A stretch of DNA of 34,208 bases from Melioribacter roseus (GCA_020726285.1 DYSW01000007.1:1-34208), one strand, 5' to 3'. Positions 9,540 to 19,007 are shown, counted from the stretch's first letter. Numbers and translations are program-made. Notes: generated by a model not told the origin, from the letters alone.

Positions 9540-10991
9540 ATGGATTTAATACAAAGCGTTGTAATTATTCTTGCTTCATATTTAATTAATCGAATTATTA
9601 TTGATTCCGAAACTCACCTTTTCTACATTGATTATCTTTTAAAAAAGCATCATTTCAATTTTTCCACACTTATTTCCTTTATTCTGTTTCTGTCGTATGG
9701 AATGTCGTTATTTTTCCCAAATACGGTAGTTGTTCTTTCGCTTTTGCCAATTGTAAATTATTTGTCAAAAAATGTAGAAGAAGATAACGTAGAACATCTC
9801 AACTTGCTGATGTTGGCTTTAATTTATGGTGCAAATATTGGCGGAATGGGTTCTTTGGTTGGCTCGCCACTTAATTTTGTTTTTATTGGATTAATCGAAG
9901 CAAATCAAATTGCGGGAAAAGAATATGTTAACTTTTTCACTTGGCTGCTTGTTGGAATTCCTAGTTCATTTGCTTTCGTATTAATCTCAAAATACATTTT
10001 GGGAAGTGCAAAAAAATTGTCGAAAGATAGAATTGAAATTCACTTTGACTTGAGTGGAATTACAAAACAAAAAGCTAAGAAATATCTATTTTTTTTTGCT
10101 TTTGCAACAAGTATTTTGATTTTTCTCTCGGCTATCCAGTTTCTCTTTGATTTTAATTCTCCGAGCGAAAGAAATCTACTCGATTTATTTTTTTTCATTT
10201 TTCTACTTGTAGTTATATTTCTGGCTTTTCTTCATCCTCGCAAAAAACGAAATTTCGAAACACTTGTTTTTAATCTGAACTTATTTATTGCGACTCTTTT
10301 TACTTTTCCTTTAATTATTTACAATCAATTTATCAAAGAAAACAATAAATCGGGCAAGTTGAATAATTCAGTTGAAAAAACAGATAATTTTATTGCCAAT
10401 ATTTATGATAGCTTAATTTTTCAACGAGTTGATTTTAAGTTTGTAGATTTTCGCGAAAAAAATCCATATTCGTTTGTTTCGCTTAATAAAATCTTATTCG
10501 ATTTACCATATTCTGGATTTTTATTTGTAATTGTGATTACGGTTGTGTTTATTGTTTCATTAACTTGGGGCGATAATCCTGCAACTAAAGTTATTGATGG
10601 AACTTTAATTCAGTGGCTTGGAAATAATCTGAAGGGAATTATTCCAACAAACGTAAACTTCATTTATCTACTTTTCATTCTAATTTTCTTAACGATATTT
10701 TTAACCGAAATAATGAACAACACAACAATTGTTCTAATCTTTTCAACAATTTTGCTTAGCTTGCCAAATATACAGGAATGGAAATTACTTGTTTCGCTTC
10801 TTGCTGTAACTATTGCAGCTAGCTGTGCTTTTATGACACCAATTGCAACTACGACAAATATGCTTGTTTATGCAAGTAGCGAACATCGCTCACTAAAAAT
10901 GATGTTAAAAAAAGGATTTTGGTTAAATATTATTGGCTCAATTTTTCTTACAGCCTTTCTCTGGTTACTTTCTTTTTTCTTTAGAAACTAA
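9540..10991 (+). CDS. DASS/SLC13-family anion transporter
   Basis: A 483-residue polytopic membrane protein. The two diagnostic hairpin-tip motifs of the divalent anion:sodium symporter family are present in altered form: NIGGMGSLVGSPLN (about 99-112; family NIGGTATLIGTPPN) and TEIMNNTTIV (about 389-398; family T-SNTA). Near the C terminus CAFMTPIATTTN replaces AFMLPVATPPN. These imply a Na+-coupled dicarboxylate, citrate, sulfate or similar anion carrier. The Pro-to-Leu and Ser-to-Asn changes make the substrate uncertain. A polar insertion (about 270-300) lies between the two halves. No strong ribosome-binding site precedes the start (AGAAAAAAGAAA). It is divergent from aspS and followed 69 bp later by an M16 peptidase gene. 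Confidence 0.75.
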   Translation: MDLIQSVVIILASYLINRIIIDSETHLFYIDYLLKKHHFNFSTLISFILFLSYGMSLFFPNTVVVLSLLPIVNYLSKNVEEDNVEHLNLLMLALIYGANIGGMGSLVGSPLNFVFIGLIEANQIAGKEYVNFFTWLLVGIPSSFAFVLISKYILGSAKKLSKDRIEIHFDLSGITKQKAKKYLFFFAFATSILIFLSAIQFLFDFNSPSERNLLDLFFFIFLLVVIFLAFLHPRKKRNFETLVFNLNLFIATLFTFPLIIYNQFIKENNKSGKLNNSVEKTDNFIANIYDSLIFQRVDFKFVDFREKNPYSFVSLNKILFDLPYSGFLFVIVITVVFIVSLTWGDNPATKVIDGTLIQWLGNNLKGIIPTNVNFIYLLFILIFLTIFLTEIMNNTTIVLIFSTILLSLPNIQEWKLLVSLLAVTIAASCAFMTPIATTTNMLVYASSEHRSLKMMLKKGFWLNIIGSIFLTAFLWLLSFFFRN

Positions 10992-11060
10992 TTTTTTTAA
11001 GAACAAAAATCTAAAAACATTGTCAAACTCATCACATTTTAATAAAATAAAAGGAAAAAT

Positions 11061-12389
11061 ATGAATCGATATGGTTTATTGGCGTTTTTGCTGATTAGTA
11101 CTTTTCTTACAATTTCTGCACAGAAAAGTAAAATTGAATTCGAAGAATATGATTTACCAAATGGTTTGCACGTTATTTTACATCAAGATAGCTCAACTCC
11201 AATTGTAGCTGTTTCAGTTCTTTATCACGTTGGCTCTAAAAATGAACGTTCTGATAGAACTGGATTTGCACACTTTTTTGAACATTTGATGTTCGAAGGT
11301 TCAAAAAATATTCCAAGAGGCGATTATTTTCAATTAGTTCAAGGCAATGGTGGAAACTTAAACGCAAATACTTCGTTTGATAGAACATTTTATTACGAAA
11401 TTCTACCTTCAAACCAACTTGGGTTGGCACTTTGGCTTGAATCTGAAAGAATGCTTCATCTTCAAATTGATTCAGTTGGAGTTGAAACACAAAGAAAAGT
11501 AATAAAAGAAGAGAAAAAGCAACGTTTAGATAACCAACCTTATGGCTCAATTTTGGAACAAACGTTCAAACGAGCATATTCAGTTCATCCTTATCAATGG
11601 ACTCCAATTGGTTCAGATCAATATATTGATCAAGCAACAATTGATGAATTTATGGATTTTTATAAAACTTACTACGTTCCTAACAACGCAACTTTATCAA
11701 TTTCAGGCGATATCAAAATTGAAGAAGCCAAATATTTGATAGAAACTTATTTTTCTGAAATTCCAAAAGGTAGCAGAAAAATGAATATTCCAAATGTGGT
11801 TGAACCGCCACTAACAAAAGCAATTCAAGATACAGTTTATGATAATATTCAACTTCCGGCTGTAATTCAATCTTATAGAATTGCACCACAAGGAACTGCG
11901 GATTTTTACGCGCTCGAAATGCTTACAACTTATCTTTCGCAAGGAAAAAGTTCAATTCTAAAAAAAGCATTGGTCGATGATAAGCAATCAGCCGTTTTTA
12001 CTGGAGCATTTCCTTTGCCGATGGAAGATGAAGGACAATTCCTAATGTTTTCAATTGCAAATATGGGAACTTCTGTGCAAGATTTACAACATCAGATGGA
12101 TTCGATTATCAGTTATGTTCAATCTAATACAATGGATGAAAATTCTTTCCAAAAATTGCAAAATCAAGTTGTTTCAAATTTTGTTGAACAAACTTCAACT
12201 CAAGCGGGAATCGCAGAAGCACTTGCCAATTATCATGTTTTTTTTGATGAAGCAAATTTGATAAATACTGAAATCGATAAATATCTTTCAGTAACTCCGC
12301 AACAAATATCAGATGTAGCAAAAAAATATCTCAATCTTAATGGTAGAGTAGTTTTGCATTATTTACCAAAATCTGCACAAAAGAATTAG
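11061..12389 (+). CDS. secreted M16 zinc peptidase, catalytic subunit
   Basis: A 442-residue insulinase/pitrilysin-family (M16B) protein with an N-terminal signal sequence (hydrophobic 5-20 ending near ISAQ). The inverted zinc motif HxxEH is intact as HFFEH (residues 71-75) in GFAHFFEHLMFEG. The distal Glu ligand lies in KVIKEEKKQ (about 150). The C-terminal half is the non-catalytic M16 repeat ending in a YVPNNATLSISGDI-type stretch. It probably degrades peptides in the periplasm. It has AAGGAAAAAT before its ATG and is followed by its partner subunit 8 bp downstream, so the two are almost certainly one operon forming an active/inactive pair. Confidence 0.92.
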   Translation: MNRYGLLAFLLISTFLTISAQKSKIEFEEYDLPNGLHVILHQDSSTPIVAVSVLYHVGSKNERSDRTGFAHFFEHLMFEGSKNIPRGDYFQLVQGNGGNLNANTSFDRTFYYEILPSNQLGLALWLESERMLHLQIDSVGVETQRKVIKEEKKQRLDNQPYGSILEQTFKRAYSVHPYQWTPIGSDQYIDQATIDEFMDFYKTYYVPNNATLSISGDIKIEEAKYLIETYFSEIPKGSRKMNIPNVVEPPLTKAIQDTVYDNIQLPAVIQSYRIAPQGTADFYALEMLTTYLSQGKSSILKKALVDDKQSAVFTGAFPLPMEDEGQFLMFSIANMGTSVQDLQHQMDSIISYVQSNTMDENSFQKLQNQVVSNFVEQTSTQAGIAEALANYHVFFDEANLINTEIDKYLSVTPQQISDVAKKYLNLNGRVVLHYLPKSAQKN

Positions 12390-12397
12390 GAGAAAAA

Positions 12398-14491
12398 ATG
12401 AAAAACATAAAATTTTTATTGTTTAGCGCTTTTGTTTTTATTTCAATGTTTGCACAAGTTGATAGAACATATCCGCCAAAACCTGGAATTGCACCGAAAA
12501 TCAATATCGGAGAAGCTGAATCTTTTACTCTTGAAAATGGACTGAAAGTATTTGTTGTGGAAAATCATAAAATACCAAAAGTTACTTTTTCGTTTGATTT
12601 TGATTACCAATTTGCTACTGAAGGTGAAAAGACTGGATTATCTGAAATTACTGGTGAATTAATTGGAACTGGAACTGAATCAAAATCCAAGTCGGAAATT
12701 GACGAAAGCGTTGATTTTATAGGAGCTAATATAAATTCAACTTCTCGAGGAATTAGCGGAAGCGTTCTTTCAAAATTCACAGAATATTATTTTTCCATTT
12801 TGTCAGATGTTATTCTAAATGCAAAATTCGAACAATCTGAATTGGAAAAATTACAAAAGCAAACTGTTTCGGGATTAAAATCCGAAGAAGCTGAACCAAA
12901 TGCAATAGCTTCGAAAGTTACAAATTCTTTGATATTCGGGAAAAAATCTCCTTATGGCGAAATCAAAACCGAACAAACTGTGAAATCAATAACTTTAGAT
13001 GATGTGAAAACATTCTACAAAAATAACTTCGTCCCAAATGTAACTTATCTTGCAATTGTTGGCGATATCGACAAAAATCAAGCTGAAAAGTTGGTAAATA
13101 AATATCTCGCAAAATGGCAAAAAGGCGAAGTTACAAAATCTGAGTTCGAATTTGCTCGACAACCATTTGTTAGAAAAGTTGCAGTTGTTGATAGACCAAA
13201 CGCCGTTCAGTCTGTAATTCACGTAGCAACACCGCTAAAATTTAAACAAGATTCCAAAGATTTATTTGCTGCAAAAGTTGCAAATTCAATTTTTGGTGGC
13301 GGATTTACTTCCCGATTAAATCTAAATTTGCGTGAAAAACACGGTTTCACTTATGGAGTTCGTTCTTCTTTAATGCAAGATGAATTAATGGGTTCGTTGG
13401 ATATTTCGTGCGAAGTTAGAAATAGCGTTACAGACAGTTCACTTTCCGAAATTCTTTCCGAAATGAAGAAAATGCGAAATGAACTAGTTAGTTCAAAAGA
13501 ACTTGATGCAATTAAAAAATATATGGTTGGAAGTTTTGCTTTATCATTAGAACAACCCGAAACAATTGCAAAATTTGCAATAAATATAGCAAAATACAAT
13601 TTGCCAACTGATTTTTATGAAACGTATCTCGAAAAAATTGAAAAAGTAACAGCAGAAGATGTTCAAGCTGTTTCAAAAAAATATTTAGATCCTGAAAAAA
13701 TTCACTTAATTGTAGTAGGAAGTAACGACCAAGTTGGTGAAAATCTGAAAAAACTTTCCCCAAATGGAAAAATTAATTATTACGACACTTACGGAAACGA
13801 AGTTGATATTTCTGCAAAAAATCTCCCAACTGATATAACTGCTGAACAAGTTGTTGATAAATATTATGAAGCAATTGGCGGAAAAGAAAAAATATCGCAA
13901 GTGAAAGATGAACAAGTGATAATGAAAGGAAATGTTCAAGGTTACGATCTCGAAATTACAATTTCACGAAAATTCCCAAACAAATTTTACTTTTTGCTCG
14001 ATATTGGAATTATGCAACAAATCCAAAAATATGATGGAAAGAATGCAATGGTTTCTGGAATGCAAGGAGAAAAAATTCTTGAAGGCGAAGAATTGGAAAC
14101 GATGAAAATTGAATCTGAAATGAATTCCTTACTTCGTGCTAAAGAATTGGGAATCGAACTAAAACTTGTTGGAATTGAAGACGTAAACGGGAAAAAAGCA
14201 TATAAAATTGATGTTGTTAAACCAAAAAATAACATAACTACCGAATATTATGATATTTCAACTGGACTAAAACTTCAGGAAATTTCAACTCGCAACACTG
14301 AACAAGGACAGTTTACAACAACAATTGTTTATGGCGAATACAAAGATTTTAACGGCTATAAATTTCCTGGAACTATTTCTCAGTCAGTCGCAGGACAATC
14401 ATTTGATTTAACAGTTGAAAGTTATATTGTGAATTCTGGATTAGAAGATGGAATTTTTGTTGTAGAAACACAACAAGAAAGTAGCTTTTAG
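12398..14491 (+). CDS. M16 peptidase-like subunit with extra C-terminal domain
   Basis: A 697-residue protein with a signal peptide (1-19, ending SMFAQ). Residues about 40-455 form two M16 repeats, but where the catalytic subunit has HxxEH this one reads GLSEITGELIG, so zinc ligands are missing and it is the structural partner. Family features such as NFVPNVTYLAIVGDI and GGGFTSRLNLNLREKHGFTYG are clear. Residues about 475-697 are an added domain (from TAEQVVDKYYEAIGG) that resembles the beta-rich LolA-like or DUF4292-type outer-membrane lipid/lipoprotein-binding folds. That assignment is tentative. It sits 8 bp after the catalytic subunit and ends before a strong terminator. Confidence 0.88.
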   Translation: MKNIKFLLFSAFVFISMFAQVDRTYPPKPGIAPKINIGEAESFTLENGLKVFVVENHKIPKVTFSFDFDYQFATEGEKTGLSEITGELIGTGTESKSKSEIDESVDFIGANINSTSRGISGSVLSKFTEYYFSILSDVILNAKFEQSELEKLQKQTVSGLKSEEAEPNAIASKVTNSLIFGKKSPYGEIKTEQTVKSITLDDVKTFYKNNFVPNVTYLAIVGDIDKNQAEKLVNKYLAKWQKGEVTKSEFEFARQPFVRKVAVVDRPNAVQSVIHVATPLKFKQDSKDLFAAKVANSIFGGGFTSRLNLNLREKHGFTYGVRSSLMQDELMGSLDISCEVRNSVTDSSLSEILSEMKKMRNELVSSKELDAIKKYMVGSFALSLEQPETIAKFAINIAKYNLPTDFYETYLEKIEKVTAEDVQAVSKKYLDPEKIHLIVVGSNDQVGENLKKLSPNGKINYYDTYGNEVDISAKNLPTDITAEQVVDKYYEAIGGKEKISQVKDEQVIMKGNVQGYDLEITISRKFPNKFYFLLDIGIMQQIQKYDGKNAMVSGMQGEKILEGEELETMKIESEMNSLLRAKELGIELKLVGIEDVNGKKAYKIDVVKPKNNITTEYYDISTGLKLQEISTRNTEQGQFTTTIVYGEYKDFNGYKFPGTISQSVAGQSFDLTVESYIVNSGLEDGIFVVETQQESSF

Positions 14492-14516
14492 TCAGTATTT
14501 ATAAATTTAAGCAATC

Positions 14517-14546
14517 AAAAAGACGGCTTTTTGCCGTCTTTTTTTT
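14517..14546 (+). terminator. terminator of M16 operon
   Basis: An 11-bp stem (AAAAAGACGGC, 14517-14527, with GCCGTCTTTTT, 14533-14543) with a TTTTT loop is followed by more T residues to 14546. It lies 26 bp after the stop of the second M16 gene. Confidence 0.85.
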
Positions 14547-14591
14547 ATAAAAATTAGAGAATGAAAACAAAACATAAATTCCAGAATAAAC

Positions 14592-14621
14592 AAAAAAACC
14601 TTCGAGGAAATATCCCGAAGG
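14592..14621 (-). terminator. terminator after tRNA-Ala
   Basis: On the - strand CCTTCG (complement of 14616-14621) pairs with CGAAGG (complement of 14599-14604), with an 11-nt loop. Seven U residues follow (complement of 14592-14598). It lies just after the tRNA and ends the ptsN-hisS-rlmB-tRNA transcript. Confidence 0.75.
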
Positions 14622-14632
14622 CTGGATTTTTG

Positions 14633-14705
<73 letters not shown>

Positions 14706-14738
14706 AAAAATAATTCACTTCTCAAACTTTTCTTTAAA

Positions 14739-15470
14739 TCATTTATGTTTTCTTTGTCGAACAACTTCGTAAAGAAGTATACCTGTTGCAACAGAAACAT
14801 TTAACGACTGCAATTTACCGCACATTTCTATTTTAATCAAGTCATCGCAGCTATCTGCAGTTAATTTTCTTATTCCTTTTTCTTCATTTCCAACAACAAT
14901 TGCTGTTGGAAACCGAAAATCATAATCTGTATAATTTTTTTTGGTACTCAGACTTGAGCCGACTACCCAAATATTTCGTTCTTTTAGTTCATCAATTGCA
15001 CGCTTTAGATTGCCAACTTTTGCAATTTTTAAATATGAAATTGCTCCAACCGATGTTTTTTCGACAGTTGCATTTATTGGAGCGGAATTGTTAATTGTCA
15101 TAATGATTCCATGAACTCCAGCGGTTTCGGCTGTGCGGAAAATTGCTCCCAAATTGTGTGTATCTTGAATGGAATCCAAAACAAGTAAAAAAGGAATTTC
15201 ATTTTCAGAAATAGAATCGAGTATTTCATCTATTTCATAGAATTGGAAATCTTGTACGATTGCAACAACACCTTGTGTATTTCCTTCGGATTCATAATTT
15301 TGGAATTTTTGTGGTGATAATTGTGAAATTTTTATGTCATTTTTTCTGGCTGCTACTATTATTGCATCAATTATTGGATTTTTCTGTCCGTATGCAATTT
15401 GTATGTTTTCAATCTTTTCGCCTGAATTTATTGCTTCCAGAACGGGCTTTCGACCAAAAATTATTCTCAT
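14739..15470 (-). CDS. rlmB: 23S rRNA (guanosine-2'-O-)-methyltransferase, TrmH/SpoU family
   Basis: A 243-residue SPOUT enzyme. The N-terminal about 75 residues are the L30e-like RNA-binding domain (starting IIFGRKPVLEAI). The catalytic knotted domain follows with motif 1 (THNLGAIFRTAETAGVHG), motif 2 (VVGNEEKGI) and motif 3 (LNVSVATGILLYE). The length and N-terminal domain fit RlmB, which methylates G2251 of 23S rRNA. A TrmH tRNA target is the main alternative. Its ATG overlaps the hisS stop by ATGA, indicating translational coupling. The last gene product on this transcript is tRNA-Ala. Confidence 0.88.
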   Translation of the reverse strand: MRIIFGRKPVLEAINSGEKIENIQIAYGQKNPIIDAIIVAARKNDIKISQLSPQKFQNYESEGNTQGVVAIVQDFQFYEIDEILDSISENEIPFLLVLDSIQDTHNLGAIFRTAETAGVHGIIMTINNSAPINATVEKTSVGAISYLKIAKVGNLKRAIDELKERNIWVVGSSLSTKKNYTDYDFRFPTAIVVGNEEKGIRKLTADSCDDLIKIEMCGKLQSLNVSVATGILLYEVVRQRKHK

Positions 15471-16756
15471 TCTTCAATCTCATCTTCGTATTCTGATTTG
15501 CTAATTAAATTCAGAATTCCATCAGTATCATCAAGTGAAAATTCTTTTGATTCGCCTGTTGCCATTTTTTTTAGAATTATCTTTTCGTTCTGAAATTCTT
15601 CGCCTCCAACCATCAAAGTAAATTTTGCTCCGAGTCTATTTGCTTCTCGCATTTGTGCTTTTACACTTCTATTCAGGTAATCAATTTCAGTAATAATTCC
15701 GTTCATTCTAAATAAAAGGGCAAGATTGAATGCTTGTGCCGTTACGTCTTCTGAAAGGCGGACAACGTAAAGAGGAATTTTTGGTTGTTCTTCTTCATTA
15801 AATAATTTTTCGTTTGTCATTGCAAGGAGAATTCTTTCCATTCCAGCGGCAAATCCAACTGCATGAATTTCGTCCTCACCAAGTTGTTGCGAAAGTAAAT
15901 TGTATCTTCCGCCGCCAAGTAATGCAGATTGTGCTCCAACACTTTCACTAACTATTTCAAAAGTTGTGTGTGTATAATAATCTAAACCACGAACTAGTTT
16001 TGTGTCAATTTCAAAATCTATTTGTGTTTTTTCAAGAATATTTTTAACCGTTTCAAAATGCTTTAAGTCTTCTTCAGAAAGATAATCTAATAATTTTGGA
16101 GCATTGTTCATTATCTGAATATCTTGCTCAAGTTTGCTGTCAAAAATTCGTAAAATGTTTGTTTCGAATCTTCGTTTACTTTCTTCACTTAATTCTTCGA
16201 ACTTCTGTGCAAGATATTCTTTCAGAATTGTTTTGTATTTTTCTCGGGATTGTGGTGTGCCAAGTGAATTAATTTTTACTTTGAAATTCTCAAGTCCGAG
16301 ATTTGCCAAAATCATATAAGGCATTATTATCATTTCGGCATCTAAATATGGAGAATTACTTCCCAAAACTTCCGCTCCAAATTGATGAAACTGACGCAAA
16401 CGCCCGGCTTGTGGTCGTTCTTGCCTGAACATTGGAGAAATGTAATAATATTTATTTAGTGGTTTATTTCTGTGCATTGAGTGTTCAATTACGGAACGCA
16501 TTACCGAAGCTGTCATTTCTGGTTTTAGTGTTACATTATTTTCGCTTCTATCTGTAAATGAGTACATTTCTTTGCCAACAATGTCAGTATTTTCGCCGAT
16601 TCCACGCGAAAAAAGAGATGTTTCTTCAAATATTGGAGTTCTAATTTCAGTATAATTAAAATTTTCAAGAAGAATTCTAACGTTATCTTCAAGAAAATGC
16701 CATTTTTCAATTTCAGGTGAAAAAGTGTCTTTTGTTCCTTTTATTGCTTTAATCAA
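15467..16756 (-). CDS. hisS: histidyl-tRNA synthetase
   Basis: A 429-residue class II synthetase. Motif 2 is in FRQERPQAGRLRQFHQFG (about 113-130), and the His-specific loop LVRGLDYYTHTTFE lies near residue 260. Motif 3 is GFAAGMERILLAM (about 300-312), and the C-terminal anticodon-binding domain is present (about 330-425). It starts 11 bp after ptsN ends and overlaps rlmB by 4 bp, so the three genes are one unit. Nothing is missing compared with the family. Confidence 0.95.
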   Translation of the reverse strand: MIKAIKGTKDTFSPEIEKWHFLEDNVRILLENFNYTEIRTPIFEETSLFSRGIGENTDIVGKEMYSFTDRSENNVTLKPEMTASVMRSVIEHSMHRNKPLNKYYYISPMFRQERPQAGRLRQFHQFGAEVLGSNSPYLDAEMIIMPYMILANLGLENFKVKINSLGTPQSREKYKTILKEYLAQKFEELSEESKRRFETNILRIFDSKLEQDIQIMNNAPKLLDYLSEEDLKHFETVKNILEKTQIDFEIDTKLVRGLDYYTHTTFEIVSESVGAQSALLGGGRYNLLSQQLGEDEIHAVGFAAGMERILLAMTNEKLFNEEEQPKIPLYVVRLSEDVTAQAFNLALLFRMNGIITEIDYLNRSVKAQMREANRLGAKFTLMVGGEEFQNEKIILKKMATGESKEFSLDDTDGILNLISKSEYEDEIEE

Positions 16757-16767
16757 ATCAATAATCC

Positions 16768-17223
16768 TTAACTTTCTTCTTTTTTAATTATTTCAAATAT
16801 TTCATTGGAATTTGTTGCCAAACCGATTTTCTTTCTGAATTCATCGTTATTCATTAAGCGAGAGATTTTGCTTAACAATTTGATGTGATCTGTTACCATT
16901 GTTTCTTTTCCGAGAAGTAAAAAAATTAAATCAACTGGTTTTCCATCGTGCGATTGAAATTCAATTGGAGTTTTTAATTTAGCAAAAACCAATACGAAAC
17001 CATTAATATGAGCAGATTTTGCATGTGGAATTGCAAAACCGTTTCCAACTCCAGTTGAAAGAATTTTTTCTCTATCAAGAACTTCTTGGGTTATTTTGGT
17101 AATATCACTCAAATATGGATTGGCGTCTAATTTTTTTACGAGTGAAATAATTGCTTCGTCTTTGGTTTTATATTCAAGGTCAGTAAAAATAAAATCGGGT
17201 GTTAAAATTTCTGATAGTTTCAT
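16768..17223 (-). CDS. ptsN: PTS IIA-like nitrogen-regulatory protein
   Basis: With the ATG at 17223 the protein has 151 residues, starts MKLSEILTPDFI like its family, and has GGAAG upstream. An ATG six codons earlier (17241) is less likely. It is a fructose/mannitol-type EIIA domain. His67 in GFAIPHAKS is the phosphorylated residue, and the conserved LIFLLLGKE strand follows. EIIA-Ntr-type proteins work in phosphorelay control of potassium, nitrogen and stress responses rather than sugar uptake, and no EIIB/EIIC is nearby. It is the first gene of the ptsN-hisS-rlmB-tRNA unit, separated from ispF by 104 bp. Confidence 0.82.
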   Translation of the reverse strand: MKLSEILTPDFIFTDLEYKTKDEAIISLVKKLDANPYLSDITKITQEVLDREKILSTGVGNGFAIPHAKSAHINGFVLVFAKLKTPIEFQSHDGKPVDLIFLLLGKETMVTDHIKLLSKISRLMNNDEFRKKIGLATNSNEIFEIIKKEES

Positions 17224-17327
17224 CTCGCTTCCAAATAACATTTTAAGGAATGCAAAATTACGAAATCTTTGACATAATTTATGCTAATCCAAGTAAAAAA
17301 GTACTGCCTAAATGTTTGCAAAATCAA

Positions 17328-17807
17328 TTATTTATAGATCAAAACACTTGCAAAAGCTTCAACACCTTCTTCTCGACCGACAAAGCCAAGTTTTTCGGAT
17401 GTTGTTGCTTTAATGGATATTTGAGAAATATCGCAAGCAAGTACATCGGCTATTTTTGTTCTCATTTCGTCAATATATGGTCGTAATTTTGGTCGCTGCA
17501 TTACAATTGTGGAATCAATATTCCCAAGAATAAATCCATTTTCTTTCACCATTTCATAACATTTTGCCAGAATTATCTTGCTATCAATATCCTTATTTTC
17601 TTGCAAAGTATCTGAAAAATGTAATCCAATATCGCCCAAAGCTAAAGCTCCGAGTAAAGCATCCGAAATTGCGTGAAGCAAAACATCTGCATCCGAATGC
17701 CCAAGCAAGCCTTTTTCAAATGTAATTTCAATTCCACCAATTACCAATTTTCTGTTTTCCGCCCATTGATGAACATCATAACCGTGACCAATTCTAATTT
17801 TATTCAT
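17328..17807 (-). CDS. ispF: 2-C-methyl-D-erythritol 2,4-cyclodiphosphate synthase
   Basis: A 159-residue enzyme of the MEP isoprenoid pathway that closes CDP-methylerythritol 2-phosphate into the cyclodiphosphate, releasing CMP. Zinc ligands are seen as Asp11 and His13 (GHGYDVH) and His45 (VLLHAISDALLGA). The GDIGLHF loop and the C-terminal ATTSEKLGFVGREEG signature are intact. It overlaps the acylphosphatase gene by 8 bp at its 5' end and closes the valS-era-eamA-acyP-ispF chain. The usual partner ispD is not in the window. Confidence 0.95.
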   Translation of the reverse strand: MNKIRIGHGYDVHQWAENRKLVIGGIEITFEKGLLGHSDADVLLHAISDALLGALALGDIGLHFSDTLQENKDIDSKIILAKCYEMVKENGFILGNIDSTIVMQRPKLRPYIDEMRTKIADVLACDISQISIKATTSEKLGFVGREEGVEAFASVLIYK

Positions 17808-18090
17808 AATACTTTATCCTAAAATTTGTGAATTCGTTTTTCAATTCTTTATAAGAAACAAAAACATTTTTTACTATCGACCTCGAACTGCCAATTTTCA
17901 GCTTTTCTACAAAATTTTTCACTAAATATTCTTCAGTTTCAACTACAATATAAACTTCGCCTGTATAAAGATTTTGCACAAAACCATTTATTTTCAATTG
18001 TGTTGCTTCGTTATAAACAAAATATCTAAAACCAACACCTTGAACCAAACCAGATACAACTATTTCGGCTCTAACTTTCTTGCTTTCCAT
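17800..18090 (-). CDS. acyP: acylphosphatase
   Basis: A 96-residue single-domain acylphosphatase, which hydrolyses acyl phosphates such as acetyl or carbamoyl phosphate. The signature GLVQGVGFRYFVYNEA contains the catalytic Arg22. Asn40 in the INGFVQN segment positions the nucleophilic water. The start ATG lies 31 bp inside the end of the upstream transporter gene, and the stop overlaps ispF by 8 bp, so it is tightly embedded in the operon. The C-terminal third is more divergent than the front. Confidence 0.88.
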   Translation of the reverse strand: MESKKVRAEIVVSGLVQGVGFRYFVYNEATQLKINGFVQNLYTGEVYIVVETEEYLVKNFVEKLKIGSSRSIVKNVFVSYKELKNEFTNFRIKYYE

Positions 18091-19007
18091 TTTTCACTAA
18101 TATTTTCGTAAGATTCTGATGTAATTAATCCCATAAAAATCAACGCACTTCCAAAATATCCAAATGTTGAAATTCTTTCATCAGCAAAGATAAATGCAAA
18201 AAGTGCGGCAAAAACCGGCTCGAACGAATAGATTATTCCCGCTTTTGCTGGAGTTACATTTTTTTGGAATTTAGTCATTAAAATTGTGTTAAAAACTGTT
18301 CCAATTACTGATAAATACAAAATTGAAATTACAAATTCCTTTGTGAAACTGATTTTCACGATTTCGTAGTTTGTTTCGTTAAAGATTATCGCAATCAAAA
18401 TACTGAAAAAAGCCACACTTGCAATTTGTATAAAAACAAGCAACCACATATTCACCGATTTTGAATAGCTATCCAGCAAAACAATGAATAAGGCAAATGG
18501 AATCGCACTTAACAGAGTTAGGAAATCGCCAAAATTGAAATTTTTACTAATATCTTCCAAGAAAGTAAAAACGGAATTTCCTCCACTCGAAAGAAGTGAA
18601 ATACCAATTATCACGAAAAATATTCCAAGCAAAGTCCCGTTTGTTGGTCGTCTTTTTTCTATTATCAACTGAAATATTGGGATGAAAATAACCGAAGTGC
18701 TTGTAAAAAAACCAGATTTTGTTGCACTTGTATATTGCAATCCAATTGTTTGAAAGAACATTCCCAACCACAACAAAAATCCAAGAATTAACGATTTGCG
18801 GAAAATCATCGGCGTAATTTGGGTTTTATATTTGATGAAAATTGGAAACAAGACAATGGTTGAAATAGTAAATCGGAGTGCTAAAAATAATGCGGGTGAA
18901 GTTTGAATAAGCGATTTTTTGACAATAATGAATGTTGCTCCCCAAAAAACTGTAATTAAAATTAAGACTAACTCACTTTTATATTTTAGCAAAGTTTCTT
19001 TATTCAC
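18060..19007 (-). CDS. EamA/DMT-superfamily permease
   Basis: A 315-residue inner-membrane protein with about ten hydrophobic helices in two EamA repeats (roughly 10-145 and 160-300). The first repeat has the typical LITVFWGATFIIVKK start and the second FEPVFAALFAFIFADE near the end. Members export metabolites or amino acids, or recycle carriers. The substrate cannot be read from sequence. It overlaps era by 8 bp and acyP by 31 bp. Confidence 0.85.
   Translation of the reverse strand: MNKETLLKYKSELVLILITVFWGATFIIVKKSLIQTSPALFLALRFTISTIVLFPIFIKYKTQITPMIFRKSLILGFLLWLGMFFQTIGLQYTSATKSGFFTSTSVIFIPIFQLIIEKRRPTNGTLLGIFFVIIGISLLSSGGNSVFTFLEDISKNFNFGDFLTLLSAIPFALFIVLLDSYSKSVNMWLLVFIQIASVAFFSILIAIIFNETNYEIVKISFTKEFVISILYLSVIGTVFNTILMTKFQKNVTPAKAGIIYSFEPVFAALFAFIFADERISTFGYFGSALIFMGLITSESYENISEKWKARKLEPK

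Noticed and set aside
8737-9589. Overlapping plus-strand frames opposite aspS and into the spacer
   Set aside because: Composition follows the antisense of aspS. The part past 9400 has no recognisable product and ends inside the transporter start.
17242-17327. Promoter or small gene between ispF and ptsN
   Set aside because: No exact TAnnTTTG element, terminator hairpin or ribosome-binding site with a frame could be supported in these 86 bp, although a ptsN promoter probably lies here.
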